Source: Phoenix dactylifera (taxonomy: Eukaryota > Streptophyta > Magnoliopsida > Arecales > Arecaceae). From it: DNA of 64,000 nt. The position numbers and the translations under genes are program-made. The stretch's first letter is position 1; every line of letters begins with the position of its first letter. The stretch is from assembly GCF_009389715.1 (NCBI RefSeq), contig NC_052404.1, forward strand, positions 3,402,738 through 3,466,737, in the 5' to 3' direction. Below are positions 1 through 9,960 of this stretch, in pieces. Below the pieces are notes generated by a model. It was not told where the DNA came from, did no database searches, and saw only the letters and a list, made by a program, of their open reading frames with translations.

Positions 1-29
1 CATGAGGCGAAGATCTTATAATTTTTTTC

Positions 30-120
30 TCTTTTTTTAAGCAATACCTATGATTTGAACCTTGAACCTCCTCCAAGGGCAAGAACTCAGGGGAGAGGTG
101 CCAGCCAACTGAGCTAGCAG
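30..120 (-). repeat. tRNA-derived SINE-like sequence
   Basis: Read on the minus strand, this stretch has an RNA polymerase III box A (TAGCTCAGTTGG, plus positions 105-116) and a box B-like GGTTCAAATCA (plus 51-61) about 45 bp apart. An A-rich tail follows (T/A-rich plus-strand sequence at about 20-45). This is the layout of tRNA-derived plant SINEs. It lies in the large second intron of the SEC14-like gene. The body between the boxes does not fold as an intact tRNA, so a working tRNA gene is unlikely. I saw no target duplication, and the window edge is close. Confidence 0.55.
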
Positions 121-2004
121 TTGTTGGTGCCTTGGTGGTGATCCTATAGCTCTTTATGCATCATCTTATAGTTCCCAAGTAATGACCTCATAGTTTGTAG
201 AGATCTCCTTGACTGATATGAAATGACACTGATTTTAAGGTTTGAATTTGAAAATTTGTAACAAATATAAGATATGCAAAAGAAATATTGGATATTCAAA
301 AGAGCAGCAGTTTTTCATAAGTTGGGAACAATGACTCCCAGGTCCTCCTGTTTTATGCACCCATCATGTGCATTGGTGGTACACATAATCCTAACACTAA
401 TTAAATACTTAATAAACTAAATAGGAAGGATATATTGTTTTTTCCATTTGGTAAGAGGAAGGATATATTTTTAGTCATTTAATCAAACTGTAATCTTTTC
501 ATCAGGCTCAAAACACATATGTATTTATAATTCTAATCATCTATCAAAGAGTCAACCAATTCACCAGAACAAATAATTCAAAAGATTTCTAGTTGTATAA
601 AAAATTGTTTAACCATCTCATTCATTAGGAAAAAGTGGATCATAATATACATTATTCAAGAATGGCCTTATGACCACCCCTTGTTTATCACATACCTTCA
701 CAAAGTCCACATCATTCAACTCTTTGGTTAGAAAGAAAAGAAACAAAAGCTTATGAAAAATTTTGCATATATTCTAGACCACCAACTACATAATACAATC
801 ACATTATTATCACATAAAGGAGGTCACAGTGAAAGAATAATTTAATAATTGATTTGAGCTTTGCAACTAAAACCAGAATCATTAAGCTATGGCATTAGTC
901 GTGAATTGATAGACTTCCATATGAGAGAAATTGAATATTAAAAAACAAAAAAGCGATAATCATAAATGCGCAAAAGTTTTGTATGCAAGATGGTTTTTGT
1001 TGGTAGAGTACCAGATAAGCATATGACAGATATTTCAATGAATGAAAAGATTAAAGCATTCAGTCCACTTTTATTTCTTTTTTTTGGATATAATCCATCT
1101 CCAAACATTTGAAGATGTCTTAAATTATTAAAAAAATATATAGGAGAAGTTCATTATTTTTTTTAATTTGCAAGTAATTTAGGGTACGTCCTGTCTACGG
1201 GTTCTTTCAACATATCTTATATACTTAACAACATAAAAAGTTAAGACAAAAAAATTGCAAAGAGAAATGCCATGAAACTTAAATCACTAGCCACAACTTA
1301 TCAAACAAAAAGAACAAGCCCTGTACTTGTTCAAATATAAATTCAAAAAGAAGTTATGTAAGTTTAAGGGTAGATTTCATAACAAAAAACATGCCCAGAA
1401 AATTCTATGAACATGAGATTTGTTGTTACATTTTACTAAATGGTGAAGAAAACCAAACTGTGGCATCAAGTTACTTGATCATATCTTTCCATTCCACTTA
1501 CTAGGTTTTGAGACAACATTAAGCTCTAGAAGTTCAAATTTTAATGGACATTCCAGCACAGACATCCCTTAAATAAGCTTTAAAGCAAGGATTATATTAA
1601 AGTTTTGAAAATTCTCCCTCTGTTAATAACTTCTTCGATATCACATTACAAGCTACCTAATAATAGTCAGGTGATATACAAGTATATTCACCTAATGCAT
1701 GAGCATTTGTTTCATAATACTTTCATGTATAAAAGTTACTAAAAAATCCCACTACTCTTGAGACGACCAATTAACTTTTGTAACTAAATGCATGATAAGC
1801 AGAGGTTGATACAGCATTTCGATGAGGGTCAATATACCTGTCAACTATCTGAGTAAAGTGATAAGTTCATAATCATATCAATGATAAGATCATCCTAATA
1901 TTTTGATAATTTGATCCTTAGATTTCAATATCATCTTCAGGCAAAACTCAGGTAAACTAGTGCTAGTTAAGAAATAATGCAAAAACCATGTGGAAATTAC
2001 TGAC
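121..2004 (-). other. intron 2 of the SEC14-like gene, AT-rich
   Basis: This is AT-rich sequence with scattered homopolymer A/T tracts and many stops in all frames. I found no exon of the missing CRAL-TRIO C-terminal half here. Nothing else is recognisable apart from the SINE-like block at the left edge. Confidence 0.5.
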
Positions 2005-3185
2005 CCTCCACTTAAGAAGAGGCGTCCAAGTGTGGCGAAGACCAGCCTAGAGCGGAGCCCTGGGTGCAAAAAGTACACAACCTGCAGCCTTTCCTTGTAG
2101 TCTGAACGAAGCTCCTCATATACCCATCTCAAGATGGACATCCCAGGGTTGTTATCCTCCGACTGCACTGTGCTGTGCATGTATACGATGCAGAATGGAC
2201 CTTCAGGCAGTTCTGTGCTTAGCTTGTAGAACACATACCTCTTCAAACGCTCCCCGCTAATAATTGGAGCTGGAAATTGGCAAAGAAAGCCGCTTTTTAG
2301 AATAAAAAAGCCACTAGCAGAACCTAAGCATAATAAAGAAAAGAAAGCAAGCATGAAGACTTTGATATACTCCATAACACCAAAATTTGCACTTGAATTA
2401 GGACATTTTAATTGGGTGGTTGGAATCAACGAAAAACCATTAAGCCTATTGAAGTGCAATCTCAGCATGGCTTGATCCAAGAACACTTAAGAGCTCTCCC
2501 CTTCCCACCTAAAAGCACCTAAAAAATATATTAAATCAGGAACTAAGCTTTAAAAATATTCTTCTTTAAGGAGGGAAAAAGAAGAGCAAGTGATGTATCT
2601 AAAGTCTAAATCTTTCCTCATAGTATCTCAAAATTACTCAATTGAAGCAGAGCCATGGTAAAAATCTCAAAGCAGACATTTTTCAACAAATCCGACTTCC
2701 ATTCCAAGGGAAAACGTCAAACCTGATTGCTAGAAGAGAAACCGTTTTTAGAGAAGCAATTAAAGCATGTCGAACAATTAGAGTTTCAAACAAGCCGTGG
2801 ATCCACTTCATAATAAGGAAAAATAAATAAGGTAAGTAAAATAACAACCAAAACCAAGAACCCTAACCCCACTAGGGACCACAGAAGAGAAAGGATGACG
2901 ACAGGGAAATGGGATGCGATCCAGCGGACCTGGGAAGTACTTTCCGACAATTCGGAGAATGCGGTTGCCGGCCTTGTCCGATCCCTCGACGCGGAAGGCC
3001 TGGAGGGCTTCGAGATCGGAGAAATCCTCGTCGCCGGAGGCGATCAAGTTGGGAGGGCAGTCGTGCCACACTTCGTCCTCGTCCTGGGCCTGGCGCTCCG
3101 CCGGCAAGAGGAGGCTGCGGGCGTCGACGCCGAGGTCCGACGCCAAGACCACCACCGAGAACTCCTCGCCCGAGCTTCGCGCCAT
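2005..3185 (-). CDS. SEC14/CRAL-TRIO-like protein, 5' part (exons 1-2)
   Basis: Two exons are supported: 3185-2930 and 2269-2005. The first ends at CCCAG before GT, the second starts after TTTCCAG, and the reading frame is kept (phase 1). The joined protein has an acidic N-terminal part (WHDCPPNL, DEDFSDLEALQ), then GSDKAGNRILRIVGKYFPA and VYMHSTVQSEDNNPG, ending at HPGLRSRLVFATLGRLFLSGG. This is the divergent CRAL-TRIO (SEC14-like) domain of a small plant family that I recall as At3g10210-like; proteins of this fold bind lipids or small hydrophobic ligands. The last donor (GTCAGT at 2004) needs another exon that completes a Gly codon and should begin LYWK-like; I do not find it down to position 1, so the gene runs off the left edge with an intron longer than 2 kb. 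The ATG at 3185 is the first in frame. A MULE sits only 145 bp upstream. Confidence 0.8.
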
Positions 3186-3582
3186 CGCGATCGAATCGTG
3201 GCTCCCAGCTGCTTACCTATCCAGTAGCGCGACGCTATTCCTTCCAGGCTAAAATCTCAAGTGTTGTAATATTAACATAATATAGGGGCATTGTTGTAAA
3301 AGTCTAATGTAAAGGCTACCCTAGTATCGGGGGGGTTCTATATACACCCCCCCTATTGCTAAGGACACCCCCCAAAAACCAAAAAAAAATACCCAAACTA
3401 ACCTTTAGTGTAATTACCATATTGCCCTTGAAATTTTCTCAGTACACCCCCCTCCCTTCCTCCTCCTCCGTTTCGTTTTGAAAAGAAAAAAAAAAAAAAA
3501 CCCCTCAAACCCCCCTTAAACCCCTCGATCCATTTACATCGTTTAGGCGATCTTTGAAGGAGATTTAAGCCCCATTCGAAGC

Positions 3583-4530
3583 ATGGACAAGCAACTAGTG
3601 ATTTGGGATGAAGAATCGGCCGCAAAGGTACGTGTTCCACCTTGTTTCGAAATTTTTTTTTTTTCACGGTTCGTGCTCCGTTCGGCACTGGATCACCGAA
3701 CAAAAGGCTTCTGTTCGGCAACCCTCAACCGAACAGAAGCCTTCTGTTCGGCTGCACAGTGCCGAACAGAAGGCTTCTGTCCGGCACTGTGTAGCCGAAC
3801 AGAAGGGTTCTGTCCGGCTCTGTGCAGCCGAACAGAAGCCTTCTGTTCGGCACTGTGCAGCCGAACAGAAGGCTTCTGGTGCCAAATCGCGTGCCGTGCT
3901 GAATTTTGTGCCGAACAGATCCTCTGATTCATTAATTCTTGGTGATAAATTATTTTATATGTAGGGCTATGCTACAACCGAATCGAGTATAATTGGATCA
4001 GAATTTGTACTGGATTACACAAGCGAATTTACAACTTACGAGGTATTATAATGTATTGTGCAATTTTGTATTAGTTTAGCGAGCTATTTTTACAACTGTG
4101 TACTTACATAAATTGTTTAATGTATAGATCTTCAAGAGTAGAGAGGACTTGTGTAATTGGTGTCGTGAAGCTGGGAGGCGAAATGGTTTTGTTGTTGTAA
4201 TCAAATCATCCGATGCAGGTACCATTTCTAAGAAACCCAGAATTACGTTAGGTTGTGAGAGGGGTGGGACGTACCGAACCAAAAAAGAAAAGCGAATAAA
4301 GACTGCCTGTGGGACAAAGAAGTGTGGATGCCCTTTTGCATTAAGAGGAAAAAAATTGGATACTGCGGATGATTGGATATTACTGGTCGTATGTGGAGTG
4401 CACAATCATCCCGCTGCAGAGAATCTGGAGGGGCACTCATATGCAGGGAGATTATCTGAGCAGGAGACGGAATTGTTAGTGGATATGTCGAAGAGTTTGG
4501 TTCGTCCAAAGGACATATTATCCACATTGA
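3583..4530 (+). pseudogene. MULE transposase, N-terminal part (FAR1-type DNA-binding domain), truncated
   Basis: Three exons can be joined in frame. Exon 1 is 3583-3627 (MDKQLVIWDEESAAK, donor GTACGTG). Exon 2 is 3965-4042 (starts GYATTESS, ends FTTYE). Exon 3 starts at 4128 (IFKSREDLCNWCREAGRRNG) and runs to about 4530. The third exon carries the FAR1/WRKY-GCM1-like zinc-binding pattern: CERGG at the first Cys, KKCGCPF, then VVCGVHNHPAAE with the His pair, followed by AGRLSEQE and SKSLVRPKDIL. These are hallmarks of plant MULE transposases and FAR1-related proteins. Homology stops after the DILSTL residues, so the catalytic DDE domain is missing. The palindrome array lies in the predicted intron 1. 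The exon joins are predicted from splice consensus and frame. Confidence 0.75.
3679..3879. repeat. array of palindromes, left side of the MULE
   Basis: About five near-perfect palindromes of 24-25 bp are built from GCCGAACAGAAG followed by its complement CTTCTGTTCGGC. The spacers of 8-9 bp (TGCACAGT or ACTGTGCAG types) are themselves reverse complements of each other, so the unit repeats about every 33-36 bp in alternating orientation. The array lies in the predicted first intron of the transposase. All frames across it are open because the unit has no stops; this explains the long ORFs seen here on both strands, and they are not taken as genes. Confidence 0.85.
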
Positions 4531-4544
4531 CATGGTCCAACGGA

Positions 4545-4691
4545 CTCATCGTCTTCGCCCCTAGCGGGCATATCATCATGCTCTGACTCAGGAGAGGGCG
4601 ATGGCATATGAGCAGGCTCGGGAGAAGCAATCCTAGCACGACGTCTCCTAGCTGACGCCGTAGGTCTAACTCTGGAGGGACCGGGATCCAT
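4545..4691 (-). pseudogene. antisense ORF remnant inside the MULE
   Basis: An open frame starts at an ATG at 4691 on the minus strand and reads MDPGPSRVRPTASARRRRAR, followed by a Pro/Ser/Glu-rich stretch (SPEPAHMPSPSPE, SEHDDMPARGEDDESVG). It meets the truncated transposase tail-to-tail at about 4530-4560. I do not recognise the protein. The start is set back in AT-rich sequence like a real 5' end. The likely reading is that a deletion fused the transposase to the start of a second, oppositely oriented MULE gene. It could also be chance coding. Confidence 0.4.
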
Positions 4692-5269
4692 GTCTGAAAA
4701 TATAGAAATTCAATGTTAGGCTATATCAAAGAAAATAATTCAATTGCATACATAAATGATAAATGATAAAACAAGCCAAAAAAGAAACAAGTTACTTCTT
4801 GGAATCTACATGATTGGGTTTTGTGATAAATAATTCAATGTTACTTCAATTGCATACATAAATGATAATTCAAAAGTATACGACTCGTAAACTCAAGACA
4901 TAACTCAATAATAGACTTTACCTAAAACTATGCCGCAGTTCTTAGTTTTTGTTTTTAGTTTTTGTTCGTTAACTAATGTTGTGGTTTTATTATTTGATAG
5001 AGCATTTGATATGAGATAATCATTCCAAGATCAAGAATGACATCGATGAAGGTAACAAGATCATCATATTTGGATGCACCATGTTAATGCTATATGATAA
5101 TGATTCTAAATTATCTCTACTTCTCAAATTACTATCTAATCTAGTAATGAAAAACTTGTCCTTGATGTTGGGTATCCAATTCACCCTAAGGACGTGATCT
5201 AGGCTAAAATTTGGGAATAAAAATAATCCTTAGTCTAGCAACAGAAAAAAAAAAAAAAAAAATTTGGAT

Positions 5270-5414
5270 TCGGCCCCATGGGGACCAAGATACATTGGGT
5301 CGGCCCCATGGGGCCGAACCAATGTATTTTGGTCGGCCCCATGGGGCCGACCCAATTGCAGCGGGTCGGCCCCATGGGGCCGAACCGAAGGCACTGGTTC
5401 AAAGAACCAGTGCC
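5270..5414. repeat. array of palindromes, right side of the MULE
   Basis: Four copies of GTCGGCCCCATGGGGCCGA (the first slightly altered), separated by about 15-20 bp, end in a separate hairpin with arms GGCACTGGTTC and GAACCAGTGCC around AAA. The GTTCGGCACTGG motif at its outer edge, read on the minus strand, also opens the left array, so the two arrays face each other as loose inverted subterminal repeats. G-rich low-complexity sequence (about 5420-5780) follows and gives long but uninformative open frames. Confidence 0.8.
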
Positions 5415-5927
5415 GAACGATTTGGGGAGGGGGGGGGGGGGGAGCTACCTCGAGGTGGTCGTGGAGGCGCCGGCGAGGTGCTCGTTGCTCGGGAGATGGC
5501 CGGGGAGGTGGTTCCGGGAGAAGCCGGCGAGGTGGTCGGAGATCGGGAGAATGCCGGCGACGAGAGGGAGAAGGGGGAACGGGGGGGTTTTGGGCGTTGG
5601 CGAGGTGCTTTGGGCGGAACAGTTCAAAGGGAGACGGAGGGGGTTTGGCCGCCGGCGAGGTGCTTGAGGCGAGGTTTTTTGGGCGGAAGGGAGAAGCCGG
5701 CGGGTGTTTTGGAGGGGAAGAGCGGGGTGGGGGGGGGGTTGGGGGGTGTAGAGAGCAATTTAGGTGAGGGGGTGGGGAGGGTGGGGGGTAATTTAGGAAT
5801 TTTTAATTTTTTAGGGGTGTCCTTAGCAAATGGGGGGGGTGTAGAGAGTATTTAATTTTTTTTTTAATTTTGGGGGGGTGTCCTGAGCAATAGGGGGGGT
5901 GTATATAGAACCACCCCCTAGTATCGG

Positions 5928-6807
5928 CGTTTATTTGCCGATACTACTTCGAATCTATCAAGGTGGCAACCTCTGTAGAATATAATATTATAAGTTTCCC
6001 CGTAGAAATGTCTTTCATCCTATTAATTGGTAAGTTTCCCTGTAGAAACCAAATAATTGCAGTTTTCATAGCTCTTTTTTGTCTAGTTTGTGCATGAAAT
6101 TTGGATCCATAATGAGGTCTGATAAAATCAAGCATGAACTAAACCCAACCAGAAATTTCCGACAAATCTTTTTGTTTTTAGGAGGGAGCAGAGCTGTCAA
6201 AGAACAAAAAAGCAAAATGCAGTTAAGATGCAACCTAAAACAAAAATTGAAGAGTAAAAAACCAACTCAATCAATTTTTCTTATGATATATTGAACCCAA
6301 TATTTATGTTTGTTGTTTCAAATGTTTGCACATGCACAAATTTTGACATATTTTATGTGAGTTTGTGTCAAGCTGAATACATACATCTTGGATTTCGAGA
6401 GCTCTTTCTTTTCTCGAGACCCCTACAATTAGAATTTCTCACCTAACCTGTTGGACATTTTGCTCAACTTTGAAATGATCTTGGCTTAGCCATCCATCCA
6501 GTGTTCTCAAATCTCAATACAAAACACATTCAGAGTAAGGTTTGCTGCTCGAGCCATAACTATTCAGCTCAGCTATTATATATATGTCATGACTTAGAGA
6601 CCTAACCAACTCTAACTCGGCCGAAAAATTGGACCTTAATTAGACCAAATCTGCCAGCCAAATCTAGTCTGGTCTGTATTGACCGATATCTACCACTCTT
6701 TCACCTCATGTCAATTGATAAACGGTAGCAGAGCAAAAGAAGCCCAACACCCCCACAAAGTTTAAAGCAGAGCAACGGCTTTGTTCTCATTCCAACCTCA
6801 CTTTTTC

Positions 6808-6838
<31 letters not shown>

Positions 6839-8490
6839 AGTAGGAAACTCGTGCGAAGGCACACCGGACTTTTTCCTTATTTATATTTCATTCTGTCAGC
6901 CTAACATAGCAAATTTAAACCCACTCTAAAGAGTTGTTGAGGCAAACTAAAATTCTATGCACATCTCAAATTTCAATGTCTTTTTTTCTTCTTTTTTTTG
7001 TTAGTAATAGACATGAAAAAACTACTTTTCAAAGCTTTGTATAGTTTTGTGCATCACTTTCACTTTCTATAAAACAAAAAATAAGATTTTTAATTTTAAT
7101 TTTTTTAAAATATGAATATATTTAGTATAATCAATAATTATAATATTTATAAATGTAAAAAATAAACTTTAGATTCTATTTTTTGATGGTAGTGGCCGTG
7201 GCAATAACACCAATAGCAGTGACAATAATGATAGAGATCATGATAATGGTAGTGAAGATGGCAGTGGTGATAACAAGAAAGGATATCATGGAGATGGAGA
7301 TTTGATTTGAAAATTTAAATTACATATAATTAAAAAAATTAAATCAAGATATTCTACTTTTATTTTTTCAAAATAATAAAAATAATTTTAAAATAGAAAT
7401 AGTAACGCCAAGCATATTTTTTGTTTTAGTTTTTTTTTTTTAAGCAACATCAAATATGTCTGCAATGTGAATCCTGTATATTGTAAAACTCTAACAAGGC
7501 TATCTTAAACATCTCATCTATGTTTGCATTAAATTTGCAATGCTTCAATCTATACCATTTGCTTGAACAATATATACACTTAAAAAAATAAAACACAACC
7601 ATAAAGTTTTTTTTATAAAAAAACTCCACTGGATTGTGATTTACCGAGCACCAACCCCATCACAAATGTGTGTGTGCGTGTGTTTTTTTTTATGGGAGAA
7701 GAACATCACAAATGAATTTGATATGTGAAGAAAGCCAACCCAAATTAAATACGCTCTCCATCCATGTCGGAGATGTGATGTGGATATGATGATTGGTTAT
7801 CCTATCAGGCCCGACAAAAATCGGCCTAATGACCACCTCAAATCCATTCTAATTACAATGTATAACGAACAATTTTTGCCAAGTCACTTCTCTGTCAAAT
7901 AAAAAATAAAAAAAAAAAAGGTGTAAATTTACAGCTCTCTTCGTTCTAAGCAGCTTGAACGCACTAGAAATAGTGATTCATGGTTGGGTTTCAAATAAAG
8001 GCTCTCTGCAAATCAGATCAGGTGCAGAGCTAGCAAGACTAAATATGATCAAGCTGAAGACTCCAAAAAAGATGGAAGTGCTTTGATCCAAGTCTAGGCC
8101 TTTTTCTCCTTTACATCCCATTCTGCCTGCTTCCCTCTTTACCCAATACTTGCCTTCATTGGCTCAAGGTGATCTTTAGAACCACAGACGACAAGCATAT
8201 CGATGATCAAACGGGACCACTGTGAGCTTAAAGGGACCTTAATCATTCATACCTGCTTCGAACCTTCAAATGAAATTCCCCTCCAAAGGTCCTTACGTGA
8301 CCACGTCTCCTCAGACATTTCTTCCAATATATATATATATACTAGCTACCAGCTTTACCAAGGACCAGTTTTATGCAAAGCTTGATCAGGGAATAAACTC
8401 GCTGCATGCATGTTCACATGCAGTCATTCCCCGATTCCTGAAGTGAGACTGAATCAAAGCCAAAATTCTTGGGCTCATTCATATATCACT
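5928..8490. other. AT-rich intergenic sequence between MULE and DUF247 gene
   Basis: No gene is recognisable. The stretch has many A/T tracts (around 6800-6840, 7430, 7685), short low-complexity runs, and a possible MITE at 7070-7428. The sequence near 7630-7700 carries a short TG microsatellite. The last 200 bp belong to the promoter side of the DUF247 gene. Confidence 0.5.
7070..7428. repeat. possible MITE
   Basis: The ends form an inverted repeat: TAAAACAAAAAATAAG on the left, and TAAAACAAAAAATATG when the right end is reverse-complemented (15 of 16 match). Between them is AT-rich sequence around a small GT/GA-rich core (about 7185-7290, with repeated GGTAGTG and GGCAGTG motifs). I could not define a clean target duplication because the right flank is a T run. 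A/T-rich ends can match by chance, so this is tentative. Confidence 0.35.
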
Positions 8491-8496
8491 CTCTCC

Positions 8497-8506
8497 TTTA
8501 TATAGG
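8497..8506 (+). promoter_or_regulatory. TATA box of the DUF247 gene
   Basis: The sequence TTTATATAGG lies about 55-63 bp upstream of the ATG at 8560. Plant transcription starts lie about 30 bp downstream of the TATA box, which would leave a 5' leader of roughly 25-30 nt. No other TATA-like element between it and the ATG competes. Confidence 0.6.
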
Positions 8507-8559
8507 AGGTGGAAAGCCTCTCTATCCCATGAACTCCTAAGCCAAGCTTCTACTGGAGG

Positions 8560-9960
8560 ATGGCTGAAACTGAGGGAGCCCGAACGGAGGTGCTCGAAAG
8601 GAAGAGGGCCCTGATGGAAGAGCTCGCCAAATCCACCACCATATCCAGTTCATGGCCCGTCCCCGTAACAAACGAGACATGCAGCGCTCCCCTGAGAGAA
8701 TGCAACACAAAAGAATGGCTGATCTCAGTAACAAACGGGACATGCAGCGCTCCCCTGGGAGAATGTAATGCAAAAGAATTGCTGATCTCAATAACAAACC
8801 AGTACAAGAACGCCCAGCCTCTGATATGCAGGGCCCCTGAACTCCTCTGCAAGGACGAGAAGAGCGCCAAGTTTTTCTACCCCGAGGTGGTGGCCATCGG
8901 ACCCTACCACCGCTGCAAGGCCAATCTCAAGCTAGCGGAAGACCACAAGCTAGCCGCAGCACTCAAGTTCACGTCAGGTCGCTGCATCCATGAATTCTAC
9001 AACAAGGTCAAAAATGTAACCGCCCAAGCAAGAGCATGCTACGCCGACAAATTCGAGCTCACGGACGAGGAGTTCGCCTGCATGTTGTTCTTCGACGGCT
9101 GCTTCCTGCTCCACTTCATCGACTGCTGTGTCAAGAAGAAGATGGAGGAGTTCACAATGAGCACCCACCTCCATGGCTTCATCAGGGGAGACATGTTCTT
9201 GCTCGAAAACCAGCTCCCCTTCGTCGTGCTCGATGCCCTGATGAGCCTGAAGCAAGTGAAGCTCGATGATTTCTTTCTCAGCGTCATCGAGAAAGCTCGT
9301 CCGTACGAAGCCGCGCGAGCACCGTATCACCTCCTCGACCTTCTTCGAACGAAGCTCTTGGGGCCTCCGAACGACGGGCAGCAAGCCGGCCAAGGGGAGC
9401 CGAACTTGAATACGTTCCGCTCGGTGAAGGAGCTCCGCGAGGTGGGGATCAAGTTCCGTCTGAGCGAATCCCACCACCTGAGCGACATCAAGTTCCATCC
9501 CGGCATCGTGTGCGGGACGCTGTCGCTTCCAAAGATCGTCATCGATGACCTGACTCGGTCGCAGTACTTGAACATGATCGCCCTTGAGATGTGCTCGGGC
9601 AGCGCGGGCGACTACGGGATCACGTCCTTCGCGTGGTTTCTCGACTGCCTCATCGACCGGGCGGAAGACGTACGGGAGCTGCGAGAGAAGGAGATCCTGA
9701 TCAACGCGCTCGGGAGCGACGAGCAAGTGGCGGAGCTCTTCAACGAGATCGCCACCGACTTGGCGCCGGATTACCGGGCCTATGTCCAGGTGCTGACCGG
9801 GATCAGCGACCACCGTAAAGCTAAGTTTAAGGTCTCTATTTTCAGGTTCCTAGACACCCATTTCAGTAGCCCATGGACGGCCATTGCCTTCTTTGCTGCA
9901 CTGGTTCTTCTAGCCCTATCGGTGATACAGACCATCTTCACTGTCTATCCCCGCAGTTGA
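8560..9960 (+). CDS. DUF247 (UPF0481) family protein
   Basis: This is an intact single exon of 466 residues. DUF247 features appear in order: ICRAPELL and YPEVVAIGPYHR (about 88-115), an acidic segment with FACMLFFDGCFLLHFID, then RGDMFLLENQLPFVVLDAL (about 208-226), the GIKFRLSES segment, the LSLPKIVIDD segment, and a C-terminal hydrophobic helix (TAIAFFAALVLLALSVIQTIF) before a short tail. The family is plant-specific, predicted to be membrane-anchored at its C-terminus and biochemically unknown; in grasses some members are self-incompatibility determinants, but that role cannot be assigned here. The N-terminus has an unusual repeat of 21 residues. The ATG lies just below a TATA box. GC content, especially at third codon positions, is far above the flanks, as in many intronless monocot genes. 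Confidence 0.92.
   Translation: MAETEGARTEVLERKRALMEELAKSTTISSSWPVPVTNETCSAPLRECNTKEWLISVTNGTCSAPLGECNAKELLISITNQYKNAQPLICRAPELLCKDEKSAKFFYPEVVAIGPYHRCKANLKLAEDHKLAAALKFTSGRCIHEFYNKVKNVTAQARACYADKFELTDEEFACMLFFDGCFLLHFIDCCVKKKMEEFTMSTHLHGFIRGDMFLLENQLPFVVLDALMSLKQVKLDDFFLSVIEKARPYEAARAPYHLLDLLRTKLLGPPNDGQQAGQGEPNLNTFRSVKELREVGIKFRLSESHHLSDIKFHPGIVCGTLSLPKIVIDDLTRSQYLNMIALEMCSGSAGDYGITSFAWFLDCLIDRAEDVRELREKEILINALGSDEQVAELFNEIATDLAPDYRAYVQVLTGISDHRKAKFKVSIFRFLDTHFSSPWTAIAFFAALVLLALSVIQTIFTVYPRS
8665..8800 (+). repeat. 63-bp in-frame tandem repeat in the DUF247 coding region
   Basis: The unit begins GTAACAAACGAGACATGCAG at 8665 and recurs at 8728; a partial third unit begins at 8791. Each full unit encodes 21 residues (VTNETCSAPLRECN then TKEWLIS, followed by VTNGTCSAPLGECN then AKELLIS). 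The unit is a multiple of three, so the frame is kept. Each copy carries two Cys, an N-x-T sequon and a hydrophobic end. The repeats sit before the conserved DUF247 core, so they extend the variable N-terminus only. Confidence 0.9.

Larger units (their letters stand above)
3331..5918 (+). mobile_element. Mutator-like element (MULE) with 9-bp target duplication
   Basis: The 2588-bp element has terminal inverted repeats of about 60 bp. The left end reads GGGGGGTTCTATATACACC and the right end, reverse-complemented, reads GGGGGTGGTTCTATATACACC; both continue with CCCCTATTGCT and then GGACACCCCCC. It is flanked by the perfect 9-bp direct repeat TAGTATCGG (3322-3330 and 5919-5927), the length typical of Mutator. 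Inside are a truncated FAR1/MULE-type transposase, an antisense ORF remnant, and two palindrome arrays, followed on the right by G-rich sequence. A partial second copy of the terminal repeat lies just inside the right end (about 5808-5850). The interior is broken, so the copy is non-autonomous. It lies 145 bp upstream of the start codon of the SEC14-like gene. Confidence 0.9.

Noticed and set aside
3679..3879. CRISPR-like array
   Set aside because: The repeats are palindromes with related, not unique, spacers, inside a transposon of a plant genome.
3583..3964. Long open frames on both strands with repeated EQKASVRL/CSRTEGFC peptides
   Set aside because: They are translations of the stop-free palindrome array; the same array lies in a predicted intron.
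5211..5855. Gly/Arg-rich open frames of up to 214 codons
   Set aside because: They come from the palindromes and G-rich low-complexity sequence of the MULE, with no conserved protein pattern.
8974..9813. Antisense open frame of 279 codons across the DUF247 gene
   Set aside because: The sense strand has a clear DUF247 protein; the antisense frame is open because of high GC at third positions and shows no known domain.
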